Positions 1-6,014 of a DNA stretch of 7,981 nt are shown here, piece by piece. Under the pieces are notes generated by a model, which searched no databases, was not told the origin of the DNA, and worked only from the letters and a program-made list of their open reading frames with translations. Both the position numbers and the translations under genes were made by a program. Position 1 is the stretch's first letter, and each line of letters begins with the position of its first letter. This DNA comes from Streptomyces sp. WM4235 (lineage in GTDB: Bacteria; Actinomycetota; Actinomycetes; Streptomycetales; Streptomycetaceae), in assembly GCF_001279725.1 (NCBI RefSeq), contig NZ_LGDE01000063.1:1-7981 (forward strand), written 5' to 3'.

Positions 1-480
1 CCTCCGCCGTCACAGCCTCGTCCTGAAGCGATCAGTAAGCCGTGCGCCAAGCGGCCCAGTTCGCTGCTGATCGCATCCCGCAGCCCATCGTGGTACGGGC
101 CGAGCCTGAACCGCTCGTCACTCCGGCGGTCACGCGGATAAAGCCACACCGGCTTGCCCACCAGCTCGGCCGGCTCCCATTCCAATCGCGTTCAGACATG
201 GGCGTGCGGGAACGGTCTGTGTTGCCGAGGGTCTACGAGTTGACCCGCGGAAAGTCGGGGTCCAGCCGCCGGCAGGCCCGCTCAACCGCTTCTCCGAACT
301 GGTCCATGTCAGACAGAGATGACAGTCGCTTGGCCCGGGCAGGTCAGAGAGCCGTTGAACACCCGGCTCGTCCGCGAGGAGAACCAAGTACCCGGGCAGC
401 CTGCGTGGCGGCGCACCAGGGCAGTGCGCCTCCGGTCCGAACAGTCGGGCGGCAATGAGGGCGGGCCACTGAAGTGTGGA
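1..480 (-). pseudogene. HIT-family hydrolase-like pseudogene, C-terminal end outside window
   Basis: This is a broken gene for a HIT-fold protein; the family hydrolyses dinucleoside polyphosphates and related nucleotides in the cytosol. The protein can be followed through several frames. It starts with PTVRTG near 430, then LPGYLVLLADEPGVQRLSDL (about 405-340), AKRLSSLSDMDQFGEAVER (about 333-277), GNTD, FPHAHV with the HxH part of the HIT signature (212-195), and WEPAELVGKPVWLYP onward to the window edge. The lesions seen are one base missing near 337-339, TAG at 233-235 where the family has Glu in NLEILGNTD, one base missing near 213-214, and TGA at 192-194 where Trp is expected after HAHV. 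A further shift is likely near 400. The N-terminal limit is uncertain. The family call rests on remembered homologues; the lesions are read directly. Confidence 0.7.
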
Positions 481-566
481 TCTGACCACCAGGACGGCGA
501 GGCGCACCCCTGCCAACCCCAGGCACCCCTGGACGGCCTGGAGTTCGCCGCGTCCTGGGAGCGCGC

Positions 567-788
567 GAGGTCCCGGACTCGAACCTGGTCCCTCCGGACC
601 TACCGGACCTACCGGACCTGATCGCCAAGGTCAGCGCGGACCGGAGCGGCCAGTCCCCCTTGCCGGCAGCCACCGGACGGGCCGTGGGCATCGCCGGGGG
701 CGGGCCGGTGGCCGTAGGGGTGCCGGCCTCCGAAGCGGCCGGGCAGGCATTGGCGCTGTGGTCGCGCGGGAGCCTGCGCCCCCGAAGG
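567..788 (+). other. Coding-like patch, unidentified, no start
   Basis: The frame read from about 567 has about 90% G/C at third positions and a G-rich first position up to about 780, the usual actinobacterial coding pattern. It reads EVPDSNLVPPDLPDLPDL and then a Gly/Ala/Val-rich stretch ending in QALALWSRG. There is no start codon with a ribosome binding site, and the bias fades after 785. A second plus-strand frame (478-566) looks similarly coding-like and would join it if one base were missing near 565. I do not recognise the family. It may be a relic of a gene or an accident of composition. Confidence 0.25.
594..619. repeat. Three tandem copies of a 9-bp unit (CCGGACCTA)
   Basis: The unit CCGGACCTA occurs at 594-602 and 603-611, and again at 612-619 without its last base. 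In the coding-like plus frame it encodes Pro-Asp-Leu three times. Because 9 is a multiple of 3, changes in copy number would keep the frame. Confidence 0.8.
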
Positions 789-894
789 CGCCTCGGCGTA
801 GTCCGTCAATGTGTCAGCGCTGCCCGCGTACGCGTCGCGGTTGCGGGCGCAGCGACCTCGCGGCCGGTCAGGCTGCAGGCTTGGAGTCCGATGG

Positions 895-1152
895 TCAGAG
901 GAGCATCGCCAGGCCGCCCAGGGCAAGGACGGTGCCGCTCAGGCCCGCCGCCGTACCGAGGTAGCGGAAGAGGGCGGCCGACGCGCTCCGCGTCGCGGGG
1001 CCGAGGTCCCCCTGGGCGTGCCGGCGCACCTCCGCATTCCTTTCGGCCCAGCGATCCAGAGCGGTGGCCGAGCCACGCACGTTGAGTGCGACCCAGCCAC
1101 CGGATACTGCGCTGAACAGTCCGAATGCCAACAGGAAGAGACCGATGTCCAT
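895..1152 (-). CDS. Small membrane protein, 85 residues, function unknown
   Basis: The ATG start at 1152 is preceded by a run of six G (1159-1164) six bases upstream, which can serve as the ribosome binding site. The protein has two hydrophobic segments, residues 1-25 (MDIGLFLLAFGLFSAVSGGW) and about 62-85 (a Leu/Gly/Ala-rich stretch ending in AMLL). Between them is a charged loop with RWAERNAEVRRHAQGD. A two-pass inner-membrane topology fits. The reading frame stays open upstream to 1365, but that part is Ser/Thr/Pro/Arg-rich and overlaps the promoter candidate, so I do not use it. I recognise no family. It stands alone, with decayed sequence on both sides. Confidence 0.7.
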   Translation of the reverse strand: MDIGLFLLAFGLFSAVSGGWVALNVRGSATALDRWAERNAEVRRHAQGDLGPATRSASAALFRYLGTAAGLSGTVLALGGLAMLL

Positions 1153-1186
1153 GTGTTGCCCCCCAGGTGATGTGGTGATCGGCGGA

Positions 1187-1213
1187 ACCGTAGCAGCCGT
1201 CGGGGTCGTCCAA
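1187..1213 (-). promoter_or_regulatory. Possible promoter of the small membrane protein gene
   Basis: On the minus strand, TTGGAC (1213-1208) and TACGGT (1192-1187) resemble -35 and -10 boxes. The spacer is 15 bases, shorter than the usual 16-18. The -10 box lies 34 bases before the start codon at 1152. Confidence 0.35.
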
Positions 1214-1224
1214 GGGCGCGGGTT

Positions 1225-1242
1225 GCACTCGCCGGCGAGTGC
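1225..1242. promoter_or_regulatory. Perfect 18-bp palindrome, possible operator
   Basis: GCACTCGCCGGCGAGTGC reads identically on both strands. It lies 11 bases upstream of the -35 candidate of the small membrane protein gene, a position where regulators often bind. The arms GCACTC and GAGTGC match the core of the HrcA operator CIRCE, but the spacer is 6 bases instead of 9 and the outer TTA/TAA bases are absent, so I do not call it CIRCE. Confidence 0.4.
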
Positions 1243-1245
1243 TCG

Positions 1246-1450
1246 GGAAACACTGGGTGTTGAGCTCCCGTGGCTCGCGGGTCTGCCGTTTGACCGCCTC
1301 TTCGATCTCAAAGCGCGCGTGCCCGTGACGTCCGGGCGCGAGACCCGCGCCGAGCGCATCCGCACCGCCGCCGGCGAGACCGATTCCGACTCGGATCACG
1401 GGGCTCACCGCCTGAACAAGGTTGCCGCGCAGAACGCAGAAACGCAGTAG
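1246..1450 (+). other. Coding-like scrap, unidentified
   Basis: The plus frame ending at the TAG at 1448-1450 reads LPWLAGLPFDRLFDLKARV and then a charged stretch with RETRAERIRTAAGETDSD. Codon use is moderately coding-like, but I find no start with a ribosome binding site downstream of the palindrome. It may be the tail of a lost gene. I do not recognise it. Confidence 0.2.
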
Positions 1451-1532
1451 CCCGGGTCGGGGCTGATGGACTGCGCCGAACCAAGCGGACATCTCCCGTG
1501 CACGCGGTATGCGAAGGCCGGGTGCTTCCTGA

Positions 1533-1797
1533 CTGCTCAGCCAGCCGGTGGGCGCCCTGACCGTCGGCGACTTCCTCGTGGAACCGTGCACCCCCGAGAT
1601 GGAGGTCGGGGCCGGCGAAATGGCCGACAGCCGACTCGCCGCACTACTGCGCGCGCTCGCCACGGAAGAGGCCACGACCGTCCGGGCGCGGGCAACGGAG
1701 ACGGCACTTCCCCGGGGCGAGGCGGCCGTCCAGGCCGGAATGCCGGCCGCACGCGGCGAACAGGTAAGCCGGATACTGAAGCGCCTCGGGAAGCTGC
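1533..1797 (+). other. Possible gene fragment cut off at the transposase remnant
   Basis: Between the in-frame TGA at 1530-1532 and about 1797, one plus frame has G/C at about 80% of third positions. It contains MADSRLAALLRALATEEATT and ends EQVSRILKRLGKL. Possible starts are GTG 1548, ATG 1599 and ATG 1620. The last 35 or so residues (TALPRGEAAVQAGMPAARGE, then QVSRILKRLGK) look like a helix-turn-helix, but this is an impression only. The frame continues past 1797 only by running antisense through the transposase remnant, so the coding signal ends where the transposase begins. Confidence 0.3.
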
Positions 1798-2317
1798 GAA
1801 CACCACCGCGTTGGCCGGCGGGGCGAGGTGGAGGCCGACGACATCGCGGATCTTGTCAATCGGCAGCGGGTCAGGGAGATTTTGAAGGTCTCGGTCCGCC
1901 AGGGCCGCAGGCCGAAGGCGTGCCAGATTCTCAGCACGCTCGCCGGAGAGATCCCCACGACTGTGGCGAGCTCCCGCTTCGACCAGCGCGTCCCGCCCGC
2001 GTGTGTCTCTTCGAGGGTGCGGACCACCACCTCTTCCACCTGGGAGTCGGTGATGGTCCGCGGCACCCCGGGCCGCGGCTCGTCCGACAGGCCCTCCAGC
2101 CGGCCACGCAAGAATCGGGTCCGCCATCTGGCCGCTGTCTTGCGTTCCGTGTTCAACCGCGCGGCCACACGGTGTTGTTCCACCCCCGCGCGCACGCGAG
2201 TACGATCTGCGCACCCTGGGCCAGGCCCTGCGCAGTTAAACGCCGCCTGGCCCAGCTCTCCAACGTCAACCGCTCGGCATCCGACAAGACCACCGGCGGC
2301 AGCCTGGTATCACCCAT
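1797..2317 (-). pseudogene. IS630-family transposase remnant, frameshifted and lacking its catalytic domain
   Basis: The remnant starts with ATG at 2317 (MGDTRLPPVVLSDAERLTLE, an IS630-type N-terminus) and reads on to LACARG. One G is missing from the run on the minus strand at 2187-2183. The next frame gives VEQHRVAARLNTERKTAARW, RGRLEGLSDEPRPG and the second helix-turn-helix (KRELATVVGISPASVLRIW) up to FKIS. One C is then missing near 1874-1876, and the third frame gives DPLPIDKIRDVVGLHLAPPA followed by NAVVF. Homology stops at about 1797, just before the family's first catalytic Asp (VDEKSQ motif). Only the DNA-binding half remains, so it cannot be active. I could not identify the element's terminal repeats. 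The 100 bp between it and the next gene show nothing further. Confidence 0.85.
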
Positions 2318-2417
2318 CCGTCCAACACAGCCGCCGCAAACCGGTCACGTCAGGCGAACCCCAAGATCTGAAACAGAACACGACTCACAAAGCGAGCCCA
2401 GACCTCGAACCGGCTCA

Positions 2418-2732
2418 CTAGGCCGTTGCCCGCTGGACGTGGTAGTTCCAGCGTGTGAGAGACCGGACAACGGTTTCGGCGCCGATGGGGTTGGCGCTGT
2501 GAACGAAGACAGCTCCGATCTGAAAGGGCCGTCCGCTGAAGGCGGCTTCTTCCATGAGGGTCACCACCGGCATGATGGTGTCGTCGCCGCCGAGATCGTG
2601 GTCGAGCCACAACTCGTCAATGAAGCTGTCGCGGTGCTCTTCCAGGAGCTGGATGCCTTCGCGGCTGGTGCGGGCAATCCGCGTGGCCCTGGGGAGCGGT
2701 CGGAGGTCGTCTATGCCGAGGACGACGGGCAT
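2418..2732 (-). CDS. cREC-type receiver-like protein (cyclic-phosphate processing receiver domain)
   Basis: This is a 104-residue protein made of one compact alpha/beta domain. The marks of the cREC family are visible: an acidic pair after the first strand (GIDDLRP, D8-D9), LWLDHDLGGDD with D44 in the position of the receiver phospho-acceptor and H45 beside it, and VHSANPIG (H78-N81) near the end. The family is related to response-regulator receivers and has been proposed to act on cyclic phosphates in RNA or nucleotide conflict systems; that role is a prediction. I chose ATG 2732 because the domain begins right after it. GTG 2756 and GTG 2792 are in frame but encode an unconserved-looking leader, and no start has a clear ribosome binding site. 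There is no partner gene beside it, only two insertion sequences. Confidence 0.75.
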   Translation of the reverse strand: MPVVLGIDDLRPLPRATRIARTSREGIQLLEEHRDSFIDELWLDHDLGGDDTIMPVVTLMEEAAFSGRPFQIGAVFVHSANPIGAETVVRSLTRWNYHVQRATA

Positions 2733-2807
2733 CGGCTCGGTGGGGACTTCTTTCACTGGATCAGTGTTACAGCAGGCAGGCGGGATAACCACGGGGTATC
2801 GAGAGCC

Positions 2808-2834
2808 CGATGGGCGAACCGCCGATGCCCATCG
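2808..2834 (-). terminator. Possible hairpin terminator downstream of the lipoprotein gene
   Basis: CGATGGGC (2834-2827 on the minus strand) pairs perfectly with GCCCATCG (2815-2808) across an 11-base loop. No T-run follows. Before the IS5 element inserted, this hairpin lay about 45 bases after the lipoprotein stop codon and ahead of the cREC gene. The element now separates it from the lipoprotein gene. Confidence 0.4.
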
Positions 2835-2879
2835 TCAAGGTGAGCCGCAGACTCCCGTTGATGCGTGGGGAGCCGACTA

Positions 2880-2902
2880 GGCCGTTTCCTTCGGATCATC
2901 TG
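2880..2902 (+). repeat. Left terminal inverted repeat of the IS5-family element, 23 bp
   Basis: It is identical to the reverse complement of 3756-3778 over 23 bases and differs at base 24. The transposase stop codon (2896-2898) lies inside it. The bases just outside, 2878-2879, are TA. Confidence 0.95.
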
Positions 2903-3740
2903 GCTGACCAGATGAAGATGGCTGCGAGGTGGAGTCCGGCGAGGTAGACGGTGGCGGTCTTGTCGTAGCGGGTGGCCAGGCCGCGCCATTGTTTGAGCTT
3001 GTTGATGCAGCGTTCGACGGTGTTCCGTTGCTTGTAGGCCTCGCGGTCGAAGGCCGGTGGCCTGCCACCGCGGCTGCCGAGGCGCTTGCGGTTGGCGGCC
3101 TGGTCGGCGGGCTGGGGGATCACCGCCCGGATCCCGCGCCGACGCAGGTGGGAGCGGATCGCGCGGGACGAGTAGGCCTTGTCGGCCAGGACCACGTCCG
3201 GGGCCACCCTCGGTCTGCCGACCGGCCTCGGGATCCATAGGCGGGCCATGACCTTCGGGAACGCGGGTGCGTCACCGGCCTGGCCGGGTGTGATGAGGAA
3301 GGCCAGGGGCCGGTAGCGATTGTCGGCGGCCAGGTGGATCTTCGTGGTCAGTCCGCCGCGGGACCGTCCGAGGGCATGGTCGGCGGGCTCGCCGTCCGGG
3401 GCCCCTTCTGACGGGCCCCGGCGGCGTGCTGGTGGGCACGGACGATCGTGGAGTCGACCGCGACGACCCACTCCAGGTCGCCCTCGGCGTCGGCCTGGGC
3501 GAGGAGAGCGGTGAAGACCTTCTCCCAGGTGCCGTCGGCCGCCCACTTCCGCAGCCGGTTGTGGGCACCCTTCCACGAGCCGAAGTGCTCGGGCAGGTCC
3601 ATCCACGGCGTGCCCGTGCGGTACTTGAACGCGATCGCGTCGATCACCTGACGGTGGTCACGCCACCGCCCGCCCCGTTTCGGTGCCCGGACTGGCAACA
3701 AGGGCTCAATTCATGCCCACTGGGCATCAGTCAACGACAC
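2896..3740 (-). pseudogene. IS5-family transposase (orfA/orfB), interrupted by a nonsense codon
   Basis: The expected start is GTG 3740, reading VSLTDAQWA, followed by TGA at 3711-3713 where the family has Arg in DAQWARIEPLLP (CGA to TGA). After it comes IEPLLPVRAPKRGGRWRDHR and the rest of OrfA (ending at 3348). A -1 shift near 3402-3410 leads into OrfB, which ends at 2896. Joined, the product would be about 281 residues, normal for the group. The DDE residues are present: Asp in VAVDSTIVRAH, Asp in VLADKAYSS, and Glu in NTVERCINKLKQWRG. Apart from the nonsense codon the protein looks intact. Re-initiation at TTG 3704 or TTG 3701 would lose about 12 residues, so some activity cannot be excluded. 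Confidence 0.85.
3402..3410 (-). promoter_or_regulatory. Probable programmed -1 frameshift site in the transposase
   Basis: In the OrfA frame the minus strand reads CAG AAG GGG C. GGG can slip back one base and still pair with GGG, which joins HQHAAGARQKG to EPADHALGRSRGG in OrfB. The family is conserved across this join and OrfB has no convincing start of its own nearby. The exact slip point is inferred. Confidence 0.55.
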
Positions 3741-3755
3741 ACATCAACCAATGAT

Positions 3756-3778
3756 CAGATGATCCGAAGGAAACGGCC
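3756..3778 (-). repeat. Right terminal inverted repeat of the IS5-family element, 23 bp
   Basis: It mirrors 2880-2902 exactly. It is followed by TA at 3779-3780, the second copy of the target duplication, which is also part of the lipoprotein stop codon. Confidence 0.95.
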
Positions 3779-4197
3779 TAGGTGGATGGCGTCTTGATGG
3801 CACCCTTGATCGGGGTCTGGCCCAGACCGATGACCCAGTCGCCTTCCTTCTTGCCCATCTGAATGTAGATGCTGAACTGCTTGCCGCTGCCATCGGTGCC
3901 GGTCACATGCACGCCGGCGTAGGTCGGCTCGAACTCTTTGAGCACGTCGATCATTCTGGTCTTGAGGTCGCGTCCACCGTTCTCGGCAATGATCTTTTCG
4001 GCGCTCTCCTTCACGCCCGTGCGCCCCGGCGCATCGGGCTCGGTCAGGGCGATGAGCCCTTGGGAGTCGCGGGCGTTCAGCGCGGCGATGTACTGCTCGG
4101 CGGTCTGCCGCTCGCTCCTACCGTCCTTCTCGGAAGCGCAGGCGGCGAGCACCGCGCACAGGACGGGAACCGTCAGCGGTGCCAGGGCTTTCCTCAC
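3778..4197 (-). CDS. Small secreted lipoprotein, function unknown
   Basis: The GTG start at 4197 has AAGGGA eight bases upstream. The 139-residue product begins with a short basic n-region (VRK), a hydrophobic core and the lipobox LAAC at residues 17-20, so it should be cleaved before Cys20 and lipid-anchored on the outer face of the cytoplasmic membrane. The mature part opens with AEQYIAALNARDSQGLIAL, the start of an NTF2-like alpha+beta domain as in many actinobacterial lipoproteins, and ends with GDWVIGLGQTPIKGA. The fold is inferred. It begins 18 bases after the end of the amidase-like pseudogene, so the two were probably one transcript. Its TAG stop (3780-3778) consists of the TA target duplication plus the first base of the IS5 element. 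The protein is not shortened. Confidence 0.85.
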   Translation of the reverse strand: MRKALAPLTVPVLCAVLAACASEKDGRSERQTAEQYIAALNARDSQGLIALTEPDAPGRTGVKESAEKIIAENGGRDLKTRMIDVLKEFEPTYAGVHVTGTDGSGKQFSIYIQMGKKEGDWVIGLGQTPIKGAIKTPST

Positions 4198-4215
4198 GGC
4201 GGGTTTCCCTTCGTG

Positions 4216-5325
4216 TCAGGTGCGATGGGCGTGCCACGAGGCTCCCGAGCTCTGGGCCCGGATGATGCTCGGCTTCCTGTTGTGCGTGTTGCTGGACTGG
4301 TAGGTCATCTAAGGGTCGCCGCCTCCTCTGGCGGTCACGATCATGGTGTGATTGATGTCCCGTCGGGGCTCGGATCTGTACCGGTTCTCTGCCCCGGCGC
4401 AGGTGTAACTGGTTGACCAGGTAAAGCTTGCGTGGAACCACTTGCTGCTGTCTGCCCGGGAGGAATGGCTGCCTGCTGCGGTGTTACAGCGGCGGGCTCT
4501 CATTTGCCTGAGAGATGAGGCTGGTGCAGTCGTTGCCGTAGGGGCGGCAGCCGCCGTTGTCGTTCTTCCAGTACCGATTCGCTCAATCAACCATCTTGTC
4601 GTGGCTGTACGAGGCGGAGACCGTCGGCTTCGCAGTCCGCGACGACATGCCCGTCGCAGGCAGATCCGTGCTGCTGGGCGGCTCTTTGGGGCCCTCGTCC
4701 TGCGAGTGGGGTGCCGGCTCGCCGCCCGGTCCGGGCTCGTTGATGCGACCGGGATCTCCGAGCGGCTTGGTGATCTGCGTGATCGGCCGCAGCGACGAAG
4801 GCTCCATCCGCGCCTGGTCGCCGGCGAGCTTCCACCCCTCCGCGGATCGCGTGAACGTCAGCGTGTGCGGTAAGGAGTACGTCTCGTAGGCGGGCACCCC
4901 CTCCTGGGGGTTCGGGTAGTACAGGCGGGCGTCCTCGGTGGCAACGACCGTTGCGGTGTCCCCCATGACGCTGCTCTCACCTGGCGTCACGGTCACATCC
5001 GCGCGGCTATACCACCGCTGACCTTCTCCAGAGCCCGCCCGGTGTGCTGCAACGCGGTCAGGTCACCTGCCAGATTCTCCGCCGCAGCCGCGGTCATGGG
5101 AACGGGTGCCGAGGCGAAACGGATGCGCGATCCACCCGTGGTGACGGCATCGGCGCGACGCTGGAGATAGGCGTCAGCCATCTGGACCAGGAGTGTCAGT
5201 TCCGAAGCCGACAGTGCGGCATGTGATTCCGTGATCGCGGTGGGAGCGGGAGCGGTGACGCCCGACGAAGCCAGGGCCAGGATCGCAGCGCCGGCAGTGC
5301 GTAGTGACGGTGTGATTCCACGCAA
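4216..5325 (-). pseudogene. Secreted Amidase_6-domain protein, pseudogene
   Basis: Read through its lesions this is an exported protein of about 370 residues. It probably starts at TTG 5325, with GGGGGA just upstream. A signal peptide follows (AGAAILALASSGVTAPAPTA), then a domain with MADAYLQRRADAV and a Pro/Gly-rich linker. The C-terminus is Amidase_6-like: YSHDKMVD, ANRYWKNDN, YGNDCTSLISQA with the putative catalytic Cys, SSKWFHASFTWS, INHTMIVTA with the putative His, and MTYQSSNTHNRKPS. Lesions are one base missing near 5008-5012 (SGG to SRADV), TGA at 4583-4585 for an expected Trp or Tyr, one extra base in the T-run at 4503-4505, and TAG at 4309-4311 for an expected Tyr. Two aromatic positions are also changed (RRC for GGW, AENR for an expected AENW). 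Decay is well advanced; the family call is from memory of the motif order. Confidence 0.8.
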
Positions 5326-5360
5326 AGGGTCCCCCAGGATCGGGTTCACTGGTCCCAGCG

Positions 5361-5366
5361 TATATA
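5361..5366 (-). promoter_or_regulatory. Possible -10 box upstream of the amidase-like pseudogene
   Basis: TATATA stands out in GC-rich surroundings, 35 bases before the TTG start at 5325. No -35 box is evident at the right distance. Confidence 0.3.
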
Positions 5367-5399
5367 CGGCACACCCGGCTCTGGCGAGGATTACCTGAA

Positions 5400-5840
5400 T
5401 CACTTGTCGCGGAACCATGCCGAATATGGCCGGATGGCAGGAGGCACAGGGCAGGCGCCGAGCCCACTCGTGGCCCAGCTCCGAGCAGGTGAAGACGCCA
5501 GAGGGTGCCTGGAGGATCTCCACTTGGGTGTGGCGGAATCGAGAGCGGGGTCAGACCCGCAGCATCCGGCCCGCAAGTCGAGCACCACCGCGTCCTGCTC
5601 TGCCCGGCCGGGGAAGTCGCTGCCCGCCCGCGACGAACGGCGGGCCGCCTACGAAGGTCCCGTGCCGGGCCCGGCGCAGCCAGTCCGCGGGCGCCCGGCG
5701 TCACCAGTTCCGCGTTGGTTCGCGCCTCGGCTCCGCGCAGGTGGGCGCTTTTGAGGGCGACCACCGTATCGAACTGCCGCCGGCCTAGCGGAAGTTCCTC
5801 GTCGAACTCGAGGGAGCGGTTCCGGCCCCTTCCACGGTCT
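5400..5840 (-). pseudogene. Decayed reading frame of unknown family
   Basis: Successive minus-strand frames carry coding-like sequence that fits end to end. The first is NRSLEFDEELPLGRRQFDTV, then VALKSAHLRGAEARTNAELV (about 5822-5695). After an apparent extra G near 5685 comes WLRRARHGTFVGGPPFVAGG (about 5684-5620). After a second shift near 5605 comes AEQDAVVLDLRA. A further frame gives FRHTQVEILQAPSGVFTCSE and LGHEWARRLPC (about 5545-5440). No frame runs through the whole stretch and I see no start. Weaker coding-like sequence, with a stop at 5868-5870, may extend it upstream to about 5950. I do not recognise the family. An alternative is chance open frames in GC-rich DNA, but the way the pieces follow on argues for a relic. 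Confidence 0.5.
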
Positions 5841-6014
5841 GCTTCCGCTGGAGGAGTGCAGGCTGTTCACCGTGGACCGACAGCCCCGGACGGCACCCCG
5901 AGTCCACCGACCTCGTCGCGGCCGCCGTCGCGCTGCTCCCCCATGGGTGGTCACCCAGGCACCCGGCCCGGAGCTGTTGGGCAGCGAAAGCTGGTCCCAC
6001 TGGCTCACCACCCC

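Larger units (their letters stand above)
2880..3778 (-). mobile_element. Complete IS5-family (IS427-like) insertion sequence, 899 bp
   Basis: The element is bounded by perfect 23-bp inverted repeats beginning GGCCGTTTCC and is flanked by a 2-bp TA direct repeat (2878-2879 and 3779-3780). It carries one transposase split over two frames, as in the IS427 group, which typically makes its transposase by a -1 ribosomal frameshift. The ends match perfectly, which suggests a fairly recent arrival. The transposase has an early nonsense codon, so this copy may not move unless it is supplied in trans. It sits between the lipoprotein gene and the cREC gene, both read on the same strand. Confidence 0.95.

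Noticed and set aside
571..592. T-arm-like sequence of a tRNA on the minus strand (GGTTCGAGTCC)
   Set aside because: The T stem has a mismatch, and no matching acceptor strand or anticodon arm lies at the required distance.
1225..1242. CIRCE heat-shock operator
   Set aside because: The arms match the CIRCE core but the spacer is 6 instead of 9 and the outer bases differ. No chaperone gene is nearby.
806..1675. 289-codon minus-strand open frame
   Set aside because: It lies in a different frame over the small membrane protein gene and its promoter, with Ser/Arg/Pro-rich composition and no recognisable domain.
1548..2843. 431-codon open frame on the plus strand as one gene
   Set aside because: Most of it lies antisense to the IS630 remnant and the cREC gene. 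Only the part before 1797 has a plausible coding bias.
3348..3420. Frameshift between transposase OrfA and OrfB as a lesion
   Set aside because: The IS427 group normally has this two-frame arrangement with -1 frameshifting, so I count it as natural and not as damage.
4893..4915. C-run/G-run inverted repeat (CCCCCTCCTGGGGG) as a terminator
   Set aside because: It lies within the reading frame of the amidase-like pseudogene, encodes part of a conserved-looking segment and has no T-run.
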